Below are positions 15,735 to 26,166 of a DNA stretch of 64,000 nt, one piece after another. The notes below the pieces were generated by a model. That model did not search any database. It had not been told where the DNA came from and saw only the letters and a program-made list of their open reading frames with translations. Position numbers and translations under genes: made by a program. The DNA is from UBA2231 sp964415175. GTDB taxonomy: Bacteria > Elusimicrobiota > Elusimicrobia > Elusimicrobiales > UBA9959. Numbering within the stretch: the first letter of the stretch is position 1; each line of letters starts with the position of its first letter. The stretch lies in contig CAYPYG010000013.1 of assembly GCA_964415175.1 (NCBI GenBank), forward strand, positions 1-64,000, in the 5' to 3' direction.

Positions 15735-18700
15735 TGTCCTATAACTTCAAGTCTACCGTTATCAATGAGATCAGAAACGGGGATTCTTTTGTATTCTTTA
15801 CCATCTCCCCCCTTTAGTTCAACACGCCCTCGTTCAGCCTCAATACTTTTCCAGACATATCTCCCCGCAGGGACACGACATGGCATACTAACTTCTACGC
15901 TTTGTCCGCTGCGGAAGAAACGCACATTTCCCTTGCCGTATTTTGCGTGAATAGCCACTGTTTTTGAGTGAAGAGATTCCCATACATAGACCGGCTCAAC
16001 CTTCCACTTCCCACCGTCCTTATAAACCAACTGACCCTGATGAGCTTTCAAATCCTTGATATATTGGCCCGGCATGGAGCGTTTCCTGGCCTCCAGGATC
16101 TCGCCGCTTTGAGCAGGAGCTTTGCCGTCCTCGCCGGCATTAATATCTCGAGCCTCCACATAAGATATCTTTCTCGGTCTGGTGCCGTTTTTACATCTAT
16201 AGCCGGTTACAAAAGCAGCCCATTGTTCGGAAGTTAGGGCTTCTTCTCCAAGTTTCGCTTCAAAATCAGAGCGAATTTGTTCGCTATAAATATCTTTAAC
16301 GCGTTTTCTGGCCTGCTCCAGAGATAATTTGCCCCAATCTTCCAGCCTTGTCGGCTTAGCCTGGCTGGTTTTCGCCGTGGCGACCATCACATATCCATCC
16401 TTGGTTTTGCGCATACCGTAAATGGTCTGGGCGATTGTCGGCTTTTCGAAGCGTATATTGGCCGGGGCGACTTTTTCCAATTCGGATTTCACATAACCGG
16501 AATGGAACCAAGCCGGCAAAGTCATATCTCCATTGGCGTCATACTTAAGATCTTCACCCATAGAAATAACGAGCGCATCCAGGGCATGATGGCGGGGGTT
16601 GTCACGGTTTTTCTTGTCGAGTTTTCCGTCGCGCACCAACTTCACGAAATCCTCTTCCTTTTCTATATCGGGATGAAGCAACCGGTCCAGTTTATAACGC
16701 CTTCGTATGCGAGCGGTCTGGGCGCCGTTGGAAATAAATATACGCTTCTCTGAACCTTTTACTGATTCCGGCCAGCCGAAATAAAGCGAAGCCAGTTTTG
16801 CGGCCAATTTCGCGATATAGGCCGTCTCCGCCAAAGCCGTATATTTTTCAACCAGCTTTTGAGGCTCGGCGGAAAGAAGGAGCCGTTTCTTTTTTGGCGA
16901 CAAGGAGCGGTTATTGCGCCCAACCTTCTCCGAAAGCCTCGCCCAAGCGTCCTTATCGCCTTTAAGCCATTCCCAAGGGGTCCTATCGCCTTTGGCGCTA
17001 TTGTTGGCACGACTGGTCAATATCAGGTTATAGAAAGCGTCCGGTCCGCCCTGCGCGCGCGGGACTATATGATCTATCTGGCAATTATCGATGTCGGTCT
17101 GCGCTATTTTCTCGCTTTCACCGGAAGCGTAATAGTCCACACCGCCCTGTTCTCTATAGAGGCGCATTTTAAGGAGCCCGTCGCCCTTCAGTTTTAACTC
17201 TTCAGCCGCCTTATGAGCCTCATCCCTCTCCTTCTTATTGGTGCGAATACGCGCCTCGTATTCCCGCCTTGCTTTCTCACCCATAAAATCTTCGCGGATA
17301 AATTCAAAATAAATCCTATCCGGCGCCCCATGGCGGTCTTTAAGCCGCTTAAACTGGTCTATCAATACGCGCAGGCGGTGCCGGACTACCGGATTGCGGA
17401 CATCGTTTATTATCTCGTCAATACGTGCGCGCCGCTCCGTCTCCGCAGTCACCGCTCTGGCGTCCGCCAGGCGATTATCAGGGATATGAATAGAATACCA
17501 GGAATCGCCCAGGTCACGAAGGAAATCATATTCTGCTTTTACGAGACCCTTGCGCGGGTCCTCGTTCCTGGCTTCTTTGGCTTTGGCGGCATGGAATTCC
17601 ACCGGGGACTGGCCGGAGAGAATAAGCTCCTTGAGCAAGCGCAAGGCGGGTCGGCAGAACGAAGAGCGGCCGCCAAGTTTAGCGGCTGTAACGGCGGGGT
17701 GCGCCGGGTTCACCTCGGACTTAAGGCGTTCCTGCACCCATTTCCGCCATTTCGTCGGGGTAATATGGAACGACTTGGACTTGTCAGCAGTAAAAACGCC
17801 GAAAAGTTCTTTAAGCTGCTCTGGATCCAAAGCGCAATCCGGCTTATCACCAAAGGAATAGCGCATATTCTTCAAGGCCAGCAGAAAACTCACTTCCCTG
17901 TTCAGCTCATCATTAGCCTTGCAAACGTTCAGCCTTGGGATAAGGCGACATTTATTCACGGCGCGATTATCGAAACGCGGAGTTTTCTGGGAGAGCACAC
18001 CCTTCGCCTCCCCTTCGCCTCCGCGTATGGAACCCCATTTCTTGGGGTCCGTGACTGAAGGGAAGGCTATGCCCGGTTCGCCGTACATGACATACGCTTC
18101 ACGACCTTTCAGTTTTGGAAAAAGTTTTCCGGCCTGTTGCAGGAGCAAGCGGATTTCCTTCTCTACAAGGGCACGCGGCGCCACATGACCTACGCCGTCC
18201 TTGTTCCGGGCGGCGCCGGGGGCCGGGGTTTCGTGCCGCAACTTGAACTCTTTCGGTTTAGCGGGGCTCCACAGTCCCATTCGTTCCGCTTCAAAATAAC
18301 AGGGCAATTGGCAGTCTTCTGGATACGTCTTCAGGATCGCAGTATAGGCACTGGCGGCTTCGGCGTTTTTCTTTTCGTCTTCGGCTTCTCCGTCTTTGTC
18401 TCCCTTTCCGGTTTTTCCCGCATCCTCCTCATCTATATTCCTCTTACTCCGTTTCGCCCACGGCAGTTCCGCCGCCGGGAGATAACCGCGATGCTGGAAC
18501 GCGGACCAGACGGCTTTGAAAACCTGCCAGCCCTCCAACTTCTGGCCCTGCAGCAAAGCGATGCGAAGCAAGGCTGAATTGTAAATAGTATTATCCCCCG
18601 CCGCTGAGAACTCGCGCAACATCCGGGGGTCCGGTTTATGGCTTACGAGTTTTCCCGCGGCGTCATATATCGGCTGACGGCTTTCAAGGGTCTCTATCCC

Positions 18701-18934
18701 GTATTTTTCGCAGCATTGGCGCCACCAGGCTTCCCGTTTATGATGGGCGATGCGGGTGCGTATAAGCCTGCGGCGCTTGGCAGCTTCTTTTGTGGAAGCA
18801 TATTCCGCGGGTATCAAAAGAGATTCAAGGAGTGAAACTTCCTGCCCCCGCCGCACGCAAAGGCCGAGACTGGCCACGCCGATATCGAAAGCGCAAATAT
18901 TAGCGTTTTTATTCTGCATATATTCTTTTTTCAT
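15731..18934 (-). CDS. cas9: CRISPR-associated endonuclease Cas9 (type II-C, compact)
   Basis: 1067 residues. RuvC-I is ICAFDIGVASLGL (D17); the arginine-rich bridge helix is KEAAKRRRLIRTRIAHHKRE (about 49-68). RuvC-II is RIYFEFIRED (E544). HNH is CQIDHIVPRAQGG with H622, followed by N636 and N644/N645. RuvC-III is NPRHHALDALVIS (H783, D786). All nuclease residues are intact. A highly charged insert (about 161-192) interrupts the recognition lobe. The last 200 or so residues should contain the PAM-interacting domain. GGAGAAAA upstream is the ribosome-binding site. It is the first cas gene; the subtype follows from its size and the absence of csn2/cas4. Confidence 0.97.
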   Translation of the reverse strand: MKKEYMQNKNANICAFDIGVASLGLCVRRGQEVSLLESLLIPAEYASTKEAAKRRRLIRTRIAHHKREAWWRQCCEKYGIETLESRQPIYDAAGKLVSHKPDPRMLREFSAAGDNTIYNSALLRIALLQGQKLEGWQVFKAVWSAFQHRGYLPAAELPWAKRSKRNIDEEDAGKTGKGDKDGEAEDEKKNAEAASAYTAILKTYPEDCQLPCYFEAERMGLWSPAKPKEFKLRHETPAPGAARNKDGVGHVAPRALVEKEIRLLLQQAGKLFPKLKGREAYVMYGEPGIAFPSVTDPKKWGSIRGGEGEAKGVLSQKTPRFDNRAVNKCRLIPRLNVCKANDELNREVSFLLALKNMRYSFGDKPDCALDPEQLKELFGVFTADKSKSFHITPTKWRKWVQERLKSEVNPAHPAVTAAKLGGRSSFCRPALRLLKELILSGQSPVEFHAAKAKEARNEDPRKGLVKAEYDFLRDLGDSWYSIHIPDNRLADARAVTAETERRARIDEIINDVRNPVVRHRLRVLIDQFKRLKDRHGAPDRIYFEFIREDFMGEKARREYEARIRTNKKERDEAHKAAEELKLKGDGLLKMRLYREQGGVDYYASGESEKIAQTDIDNCQIDHIVPRAQGGPDAFYNLILTSRANNSAKGDRTPWEWLKGDKDAWARLSEKVGRNNRSLSPKKKRLLLSAEPQKLVEKYTALAETAYIAKLAAKLASLYFGWPESVKGSEKRIFISNGAQTARIRRRYKLDRLLHPDIEKEEDFVKLVRDGKLDKKNRDNPRHHALDALVISMGEDLKYDANGDMTLPAWFHSGYVKSELEKVAPANIRFEKPTIAQTIYGMRKTKDGYVMVATAKTSQAKPTRLEDWGKLSLEQARKRVKDIYSEQIRSDFEAKLGEEALTSEQWAAFVTGYRCKNGTRPRKISYVEARDINAGEDGKAPAQSGEILEARKRSMPGQYIKDLKAHQGQLVYKDGGKWKVEPVYVWESLHSKTVAIHAKYGKGNVRFFRSGQSVEVSMPCRVPAGRYVWKSIEAERGRVELKGGDGKEYKRIPVSDLIDNGRLEVIGQ

Positions 18935-19148
18935 CCATTTTTCTCCAGCTGGTTACGAACATAAAAGTGTAATTCACAAAGAATACCTTAAAAGACCGGG
19001 GCGACAACGTGGTGTCGCTTCCTTATGAAAAAAGCCGTATTTTAGAATGGACTATCCCCCTTCCCCGGCACGGCGCCCCTGCGCCGCTTCCTATTTAAGC
19101 AAATGTCCGGCATTTTTGCGACCCGCCAAGCGGCTCATAAGGAGACAG
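18935..19148. other. Intergenic region upstream of cas9
   Basis: No gene is supported in these 214 bases. They presumably hold the cas9 promoter, but no convincing minus-strand -35/-10 pair was found. A short inverted repeat GCGACA/TGTCGC lies at 19001-19018. A TAGAAT hexamer on plus (19043-19048) could start an RNA toward the inverted-repeat element that follows. Confidence 0.4.
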
Positions 19149-19333
19149 CGGGGGATGGCGGGGGCTCACCTAAGAAAACCGTCCGAAGCCGCGAGCTTAC
19201 GGAGTATGCGCCGGAGCTGGCCGGTGGAATCGCATCTCGAGGATGCGGAGGCGCATACGAGCGCGAGCGGCGAGGTCGGAGCGCGAGCACGGTGTGCGAG
19301 CGCGTTTTTCGTGGTGAGCCCCCGCCATCACCC
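19149..19333. repeat. Long structured inverted-repeat element
   Basis: GATGGCGGGGGCTCACC (19154-19170) is the perfect reverse complement of 19313-19329, and pairing continues outward (GGG/CCC) across one mismatch. Inside lie GTATGCGCC (19204-19212) paired with GGCGCATAC (19250-19258), and CGCATC (19231-19236) paired with GATGCG (19242-19247). The interior is rich in GAGCGCGAGC-like motifs. No real coding frame is present. It may be a miniature transposon, a repetitive extragenic element or a structured RNA; no clear target-site duplication was seen. It lies on the native-composition side of the Cas island. Confidence 0.6.
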
Positions 19334-19354
19334 GGAATAGTTCTTCCTTCCGGA

Positions 19355-20356
19355 TCAGAAGGTCGGGGTGACTTTTTTGAGGCCGCGGGGATTATCCGGG
19401 TCGAGGCCCTTGTCCAGCGCCAGGCGCAGGGCCAGCAGCTTCATACGGATGTCCACGGGGATGCAGTTGAAGGGAAAGCGCACGCCCCCGGGCGGCAGGA
19501 CGACCTTGTAGGGCGTACCGCGCTCGTCGAGGGCCTTCATGACGCGCCGGATGTCCTCGGGCACGGCGGCGGACGGCGAGAACAGGAAGACCAGGTCCTT
19601 TTTAGTGTAAGCGCCCACCGGGCCGTGCAGGAACTCCGCCGCGGAATAGCCCAACGCGTGCGCCATGGCCATCTCGCGGAACTTGAGCGCCGAATCCTCG
19701 GCTACGGCGTTGAAGGCGCCGCGCCCTACGAAACCCAGCATATTGGCGCGCTTCACCCGCCGCACCAGTTCGTGCCCCCCGTAATTCTCCTTCGCGGCCG
19801 CCGCGGCGGCCTTCACCGCCGCCCTGAAATCCGCGGGCCTGAAGCAGCGGCTCCAGGCTTGCGCGGCCCAGAGCACCGCCCAGAGCTGCAGGGCGAAGCT
19901 CTTGGTGGCGGCGACGGGCAGCTCTTTCGAGCCTGAAAGCAGTATATGCCTGTCGGCCAGCCTGGCCAGCGGATTGGCCTTCAGGTCGGCCTCGTTGGTC
20001 ACGGCCACGCCGCGCGCGCCCCACCCCATGAGCTTTTTGAGGCAGGCCACGATGTCCTGGCTGCGCCCGGACTGGGAGAACGCCCAGACGGCGGCGCCTC
20101 TGAAATTGAGCGGCTTGCGGGCCTCGAAGATGGAATGCGGGTGTATGAAATTCGTCACCGTGCCGGCGTAGGTCTCCCAGATGTACTTGGCGAACAGCGT
20201 GGCCGTCCCGGAAGAGCCGCGGCCGACCAGGTGCACCGCCTTGTCAGGGGAGCGCAGGGCCAGGCGCTTCATCCGCCCGGCCCGCGCCGTGAAGGTCTCC
20301 AGCAGCGAGGGGATCTCCGCTATGTCCCGCCAGGTCAGGGTCTCGCGGAGGTTCAT
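19355..20356 (-). CDS. Double-SIS-domain sugar isomerase (GlmS C-terminal-like)
   Basis: 333 residues from MNLRETLTWRDIAEIPSLLE. Two SIS domains are visible: VHLVGRGSSGTATLFAKYIWE with AFSQSGRSQDIVACL in the first, and GFVGRGAFNAVAEDSALKFRE with GYSAAEFLHGPVGA in the second. The C-terminus DPDNPRGLKKVT is typical of the isomerase half of GlmS and of relatives such as AgaS and FrlB. With no glutaminase domain it cannot use glutamine alone; a sugar-phosphate isomerase or deglycase/deaminase role is likely. The ATG overlaps the HAD gene stop. A longer frame upstream lies within the HAD gene and was rejected. Confidence 0.85.
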   Translation of the reverse strand: MNLRETLTWRDIAEIPSLLETFTARAGRMKRLALRSPDKAVHLVGRGSSGTATLFAKYIWETYAGTVTNFIHPHSIFEARKPLNFRGAAVWAFSQSGRSQDIVACLKKLMGWGARGVAVTNEADLKANPLARLADRHILLSGSKELPVAATKSFALQLWAVLWAAQAWSRCFRPADFRAAVKAAAAAAKENYGGHELVRRVKRANMLGFVGRGAFNAVAEDSALKFREMAMAHALGYSAAEFLHGPVGAYTKKDLVFLFSPSAAVPEDIRRVMKALDERGTPYKVVLPPGGVRFPFNCIPVDIRMKLLALRLALDKGLDPDNPRGLKKVTPTF

Positions 20357-21204
20357 TCCCGGCCGCCTGTGACCTTGCGTTTGGCCGCGCGCAGTTTTTC
20401 GATGCCTATCTCGATATCGCGCAGGTCCAGGCCGGTGCGGCCGTAATGGGCGTGCTCTATGGGGGAATCGGGGCAGATATAGGTGCCTCGGCTCACGCCC
20501 CGCGGGTCCTTCTGAAGCCCCATCCATAGGAGCCAGGGTTTGGGATCCGCGAAATCTTTCGCCATGAGCTCCGGGGCCGCGCGGAAGATGAGGCGCTCGT
20601 CGCCGAAGCCATCCAGCACGGCGGCGGGGCGGTAGCCGCATTCCTTGGCGGCTTCCACGTCGCGGTGGGTGTCGCCGATGACATAGACTTCGCTGGGACT
20701 TATCTTCGTCTTCGCCAGTTTAGCGGCGCGCGCGACGGCTTTTTTCAGGACCTCGGCCCTGTGATGCGAATCGCAGCCGTAGCCGCCGAAAGCGAAATAC
20801 TTCATGAAGCCGGAAGGGCCGAGCTTTATGAAGGCCCCGTCCTTCAGGTTGCCCGTGCCCAGGCCTATCATGACCCCGGGGGTCTTCGAAAGTTTCTCCA
20901 GGAACTTCTCGACGCCTTTCACTTTCTCGTACTTCTTCGCCTTCAGGGAGGCCTTCACCTCTTCCGGCAGCAGCGCGACGTAGCGGCGCACCAGTTCGTC
21001 CATTTCCTTTTTGGTCGGCTTGCGGCCCTTGCCGGCCCTGAAGGCGAGGTCGAAATTGGTCTTATCGGTGGAGCCCTGCAGCTCGTGAGGCTTGCAGGCC
21101 TCCTCGCAGCCCGTCATGGCGCATACCGCGCGGTTGAGGGCGCGCACGCCGGCGCCGCCGGCCTTGATCAGGGTGCCGTCTATGTCGAAAAGCACGATCT
21201 TCAT
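20353..21204 (-). CDS. HAD-superfamily hydrolase (phosphoglycolate phosphatase-like)
   Basis: 283 residues. HAD motif I is MKIVLFDIDGTLIKAGGAG (nucleophile D8, acid D10), motif II is GLGTGNLKDG, and motifs III/IV are AEVLKKAVARA with VYVIGDTHRDVEAAKECG. A small helical cap follows motif I. It is probably a small-molecule phosphatase; substrate unknown. The C-terminal 60 residues after the HAD core are an extension. It overlaps hutI by 4 bases upstream and the SIS gene by 4 downstream, so the three are co-translated; a link to sugar phosphates is suggested by the SIS neighbour. Confidence 0.85.
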   Translation of the reverse strand: MKIVLFDIDGTLIKAGGAGVRALNRAVCAMTGCEEACKPHELQGSTDKTNFDLAFRAGKGRKPTKKEMDELVRRYVALLPEEVKASLKAKKYEKVKGVEKFLEKLSKTPGVMIGLGTGNLKDGAFIKLGPSGFMKYFAFGGYGCDSHHRAEVLKKAVARAAKLAKTKISPSEVYVIGDTHRDVEAAKECGYRPAAVLDGFGDERLIFRAAPELMAKDFADPKPWLLWMGLQKDPRGVSRGTYICPDSPIEHAHYGRTGLDLRDIEIGIEKLRAAKRKVTGGRE

Positions 21205-22475
21205 CTTCTTCCTCCGGTCTTTCCCTTCCCCCCGCCGAAAACGATTTCGCCGCCCTTCACCGTCATGCGGCACTGGCTGTCGCCGAAATAATAGCAGAGC
21301 TCGCGGTGATCCGCGGCTTCGAAGAAGGCCAGGTCGGCGCTCATGCCCGGCATTACCGCGCCCGCCCTGTCGCCGATGCCCAGCGCCCAGGCGCCGTTGA
21401 CCGTGGCCGCGCAGAGCGCCTCCTCCGGCGTCATGGCGCAGTGGGTGCAGGCGACCGAGAGGACGAACTGCATGTTCCAGCACGGGCAGGTGCCGGGATT
21501 GAAGTCGGTGGCCAGGGCCACCGGCACGCCGGCCTCAATTATCTCCCGGGCCGGCGGGTACTTGGCCAGGCCGAGGTAATAGTTGGACGCCGGCAGCAGC
21601 ACCGCGATGGTGCCGGCCTCGCGCATGGCGGAGATATCCTCGGCGAAGACATGGTCGGCGTGGTCCGCGCTTATGGCCCCGGCCGCCGCGCCGGCCCTGG
21701 TGCCGCCGTAATTGGAAAGCTGTTCGGAATGGACCTTGGGCCTGAGGCCAAGGCGCGCGGCCTCTTTCAGGTAGTCGCGGGTCTGTTCGGGCGTGAAATA
21801 GCCTTTCTCGCAGAAGATGTCGACGAAGACGGCCAGTTTTTCCGCCACGGCTTTCGGGAGTATCTCGCGGGTCACGTAGTCCAGGTATTTCCGGGAGTCG
21901 CCCTCGAATTCCGGCGGCACGCCGTGGGCGGCCAGCAGGGTCGGCAGCATCTCCAGCGGGGTCCTGGCGGCCGCGGCCTTCACGGCGCGCAGCATCTTGA
22001 GTTCCGACTCCAGGTTCAGCCCGTAGCCGCTCTTGACCTCGATGGTAGTGGTGCCGCAGCGCAGGAAAAGCTCCGCCCGGCGGGCCAGCTGCTCCGCCAT
22101 CGCTTTGGCCGGCTGCCGGCGGACGGCGCCTATGCTGGAGAGTATCCCGCCGCCGGCGGCCTTTATCTCCTGGTAGGTGGCGCCGGCCGTGCGCATCGAG
22201 AAATCCTTCAGCCGCGGCTCGGCGAAGACGGCGTGGGTGTGGCTGTCGACGAAGCCGGGCAGGCAGACGCCGCGGGCCTCGACTTTCCGGGCCTTTTTCG
22301 CCAGCGGATGTTTCGAGACCGCGGCGCGCGGCCCGGCGGCGGCGATCAGCCCTCCGTCGGTCAGCACGGCGGCGTCCTCCACGAGGCCGGTCTCGCGCAT
22401 CCCCGCCCCGGCGCGCGGCGACGCGTCGCCCGCGAAGGTCAGCAGCTGGTCTATGCCCGTGAAAAGTACGGCCAT
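21201..22475 (-). CDS. hutI: Imidazolonepropionase
   Basis: 424 residues. Metal-dependent amidohydrolase with GFVDSHTHAVFAEPRLKDFSMR (HxH ligands), TTTIEVKSGYGLNLESELKML, VHSEQLSNYGG and VALATDFNPGTCPCWNM. The KSGYGL and ATDFNPG stretches are hallmarks of HutI. It opens the ring of 4-imidazolone-5-propanoate to give N-formimino-L-glutamate, the third step of histidine degradation. The start overlaps the YajQ-like gene stop. HutU and HutH lie just upstream on the same strand; FTCD at 35.6 kb would finish the pathway. Confidence 0.95.
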   Translation of the reverse strand: MAVLFTGIDQLLTFAGDASPRAGAGMRETGLVEDAAVLTDGGLIAAAGPRAAVSKHPLAKKARKVEARGVCLPGFVDSHTHAVFAEPRLKDFSMRTAGATYQEIKAAGGGILSSIGAVRRQPAKAMAEQLARRAELFLRCGTTTIEVKSGYGLNLESELKMLRAVKAAAARTPLEMLPTLLAAHGVPPEFEGDSRKYLDYVTREILPKAVAEKLAVFVDIFCEKGYFTPEQTRDYLKEAARLGLRPKVHSEQLSNYGGTRAGAAAGAISADHADHVFAEDISAMREAGTIAVLLPASNYYLGLAKYPPAREIIEAGVPVALATDFNPGTCPCWNMQFVLSVACTHCAMTPEEALCAATVNGAWALGIGDRAGAVMPGMSADLAFFEAADHRELCYYFGDSQCRMTVKGGEIVFGGGKGKTGGRR

Positions 22476-22972
22476 CAGCGGAAATTGTCGAACTGCAGCG
22501 TTATCCCGAAATCCTTGCCGCGCAGCAGGCCCATGACGGCCTGCAGCTCGTCCTTGGAGCGGGAGGTGACGCGCAGGATATCGCCCTGTATGGCCACGGT
22601 CGCCTTGAACTTGTTGTCCTTGACGAAGCGCACCATCTCCTTGGCCTTGTCCTGCGGTATGCCCTGCTGCACCTTCACGACCATCTTCGCCCGGCCGCCC
22701 AGCGCGCTCTCGGGCTTTTCCGGCTGGAAGTTCTTGAGCGGCAGGCCGCGCTTGGCCATCCTGGTCAGCAGCACGTCGTAAAGCGCCTTGACCTTGAAAT
22801 CGTCCGACGAGACCAGGTTCAGGACATTGGCCTTCTTGTCGTAGGAGATCTCGGAGTTCGTGTCCTTGAAGTCGTAGCGGTTGGCTATCTCCTTCAGGGA
22901 ATTATTTACCACCTCGTCCACCAGGGTGGGCTCCACCTTGGAAACCACGTCGAAACTGAAGTCATTGGCCAT
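22475..22972 (-). CDS. YajQ-family nucleotide-binding protein
   Basis: 165 residues, the normal size. It begins MANDFSFDVVSKVEPTLVDE and contains NRYDFKDTNSEISYDKK and DILRVTSRSKDELQAVM, diagnostic for the YajQ (UPF0234) family of small two-domain proteins. Some members bind cyclic di-GMP and act in signalling; others are reported to bind nucleic acid or nucleotides. Its position between hutU and hutI is unusual and may reflect operon shuffling rather than a role in histidine metabolism. Confidence 0.9.
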   Translation of the reverse strand: MANDFSFDVVSKVEPTLVDEVVNNSLKEIANRYDFKDTNSEISYDKKANVLNLVSSDDFKVKALYDVLLTRMAKRGLPLKNFQPEKPESALGGRAKMVVKVQQGIPQDKAKEMVRFVKDNKFKATVAIQGDILRVTSRSKDELQAVMGLLRGKDFGITLQFDNFR

Positions 22973-22982
22973 ATATCTCCTC

Positions 22983-24641
<1,659 letters not shown>

Positions 24642-24651
24642 GCTCGCTCCT

Positions 24652-26166
24652 TTACTCGGTGAAATGGCCGGCCAGCACGGCCTCGGCCACGGCCTCGATG
24701 CGGCCGGAGAAGACCTCGTCGCCCTTGAAGGCCGGCGAGACTTCGCGCAGCCGGGCCAGGGCTTTTTCCAGCGGGCGGCTGGACTTGAGCGGCCGGTGGA
24801 ACTCTATCCCCTCGGCCGCCGCCATCATCTCTATCGCGGTCACGCGCGCCGTATTGCGCACGACCTCCTTGAGCTTGAGGGCCGCCGTCATGCCCATGCT
24901 GACGAAGTCCTCCTTGTTGGCGGAGGTGGATATCGAGTCGGCGCTGGCCGGGTGGCTGAGCACCTTGTTCTCGTTGCAGAGGGCCGCGGCCGTGACATGG
25001 GCTATCATGAACCCCGACTCCACGCCGGGGTCGCGCGCCAGGAAAGGCGGCAGGATCTTGAAGTCGCTCACCAGCTGGGCTATGCGCCGCTCCGAGATAT
25101 TGCCCAGCGCCGTGACCGCTATGGCGGCGAAGTCGGCGGCGAAAGAGACGGCCTGGCCGTGGAAATTGCCGCCGGAAAGGACCTCGATCGAACCCTTCTT
25201 TTTCCCCTGCACCACAAGCGGGTTGTCGGTGACGCTGGCGAGTTCGGTCTCGAAGATCTGCAGCGCGTAGCCCAGGGCGTCGCGCGCGGCGCCCATGGCC
25301 TGCGGCATGCAGCGGAGAGAATAGGGGTCCTGCACGCGCTTGTCGTCGCGCGCGTGGGAAGCGCGTATCGGGCTGCCCTTGAGCAGGCCCTCCAGCGCCG
25401 CCGCGACTTCGCGCTGGCCGCGATGCGGTTTAAGGGCGTGGATGCGCCTGTCGAAAGCTGTCGGGGTGCCCTTGAGGGCCTCCACGCTCATGGCGCCGGC
25501 CAGCACGGCCGCGTCGAAAAGGTTGACCGCCTCGAAAAGGGCCAGGCCGCCCACGGCCTTCATGGCCTGGGTACCGTTTATGAGGGCCAGGCCCTCTTTC
25601 TCGGCCAGCTCCACCGGCTTTATGCCGGCCTTCTTCATGACGGCGGCCGAGGGCAGCCATTTGTCGGAGCCGGCGGCCTTCGCCGTTCCCTCTCCGATGA
25701 GCGTAAGCGCCATGTGGGCCGAGGGAGCGAGGTCGCCGCTGGCCCCGACGGAGCCCTTGGACGGGATGAAAGGGATGACGCCCTTGTTTATCATCGCGCA
25801 GAGGGTCTTCACCACTACCGGGCGCACGCCGGAATTGCCGCGGGCCAGTTCGTTGGCGCGCGAGAACATGAGCGCCAGGCACTCCGCGTCGTCGAGCGGG
25901 TCGCCCACGCCGCAGGCGTGGCTGCGTATAAGGTTCACCTGCAGGGCCCGGAGTTTCTCCCGGGAGACCCGCTGGCTGGCCAGTTCGCCGAAGCCGGTGT
26001 TTATGCCGTACATCACCCGGTCCTCGGCCAGCAGGCGCTCCAGCCCCGCGCGGCGCGCGGCTATGAACTTCAGCGCGCGCGGCGTCACGACCGCGCGGCG
26101 GCGGCCGAAAGCCGCGTCGGCGAGATCGCATATGGTCGGGACGCGGCCCAGTTCGAAAGGTTTCAT
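24652..26166 (-). CDS. hutH: Histidine ammonia-lyase
   Basis: 504 residues from MKPFELGRVPTICDLADAAF. The MIO-forming triad Ala-Ser-Gly lies in SVGASGDLAPSAHMAL (142-144). The catalytic tyrosine is in MYGINTGFGELA (Y53), and FHGQAVSFAADFAA and QDPYSLRCMPQ are further family motifs. It deaminates histidine to urocanate. The start at 26166 has a GGAGG ribosome-binding site about 7 bases upstream and overlaps the exonuclease stop; a longer frame to 26193 lacks these. It begins the hut gene run. Confidence 0.96.
   Translation of the reverse strand: MKPFELGRVPTICDLADAAFGRRRAVVTPRALKFIAARRAGLERLLAEDRVMYGINTGFGELASQRVSREKLRALQVNLIRSHACGVGDPLDDAECLALMFSRANELARGNSGVRPVVVKTLCAMINKGVIPFIPSKGSVGASGDLAPSAHMALTLIGEGTAKAAGSDKWLPSAAVMKKAGIKPVELAEKEGLALINGTQAMKAVGGLALFEAVNLFDAAVLAGAMSVEALKGTPTAFDRRIHALKPHRGQREVAAALEGLLKGSPIRASHARDDKRVQDPYSLRCMPQAMGAARDALGYALQIFETELASVTDNPLVVQGKKKGSIEVLSGGNFHGQAVSFAADFAAIAVTALGNISERRIAQLVSDFKILPPFLARDPGVESGFMIAHVTAAALCNENKVLSHPASADSISTSANKEDFVSMGMTAALKLKEVVRNTARVTAIEMMAAAEGIEFHRPLKSSRPLEKALARLREVSPAFKGDEVFSGRIEAVAEAVLAGHFTE

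Noticed and set aside
19047..19340. A 97-codon plus-strand frame across the inverted-repeat element
   Set aside because: It passes through a palindromic structure, has no ribosome-binding site and an Arg/Ala-rich composition typical of GC-rich noncoding DNA.
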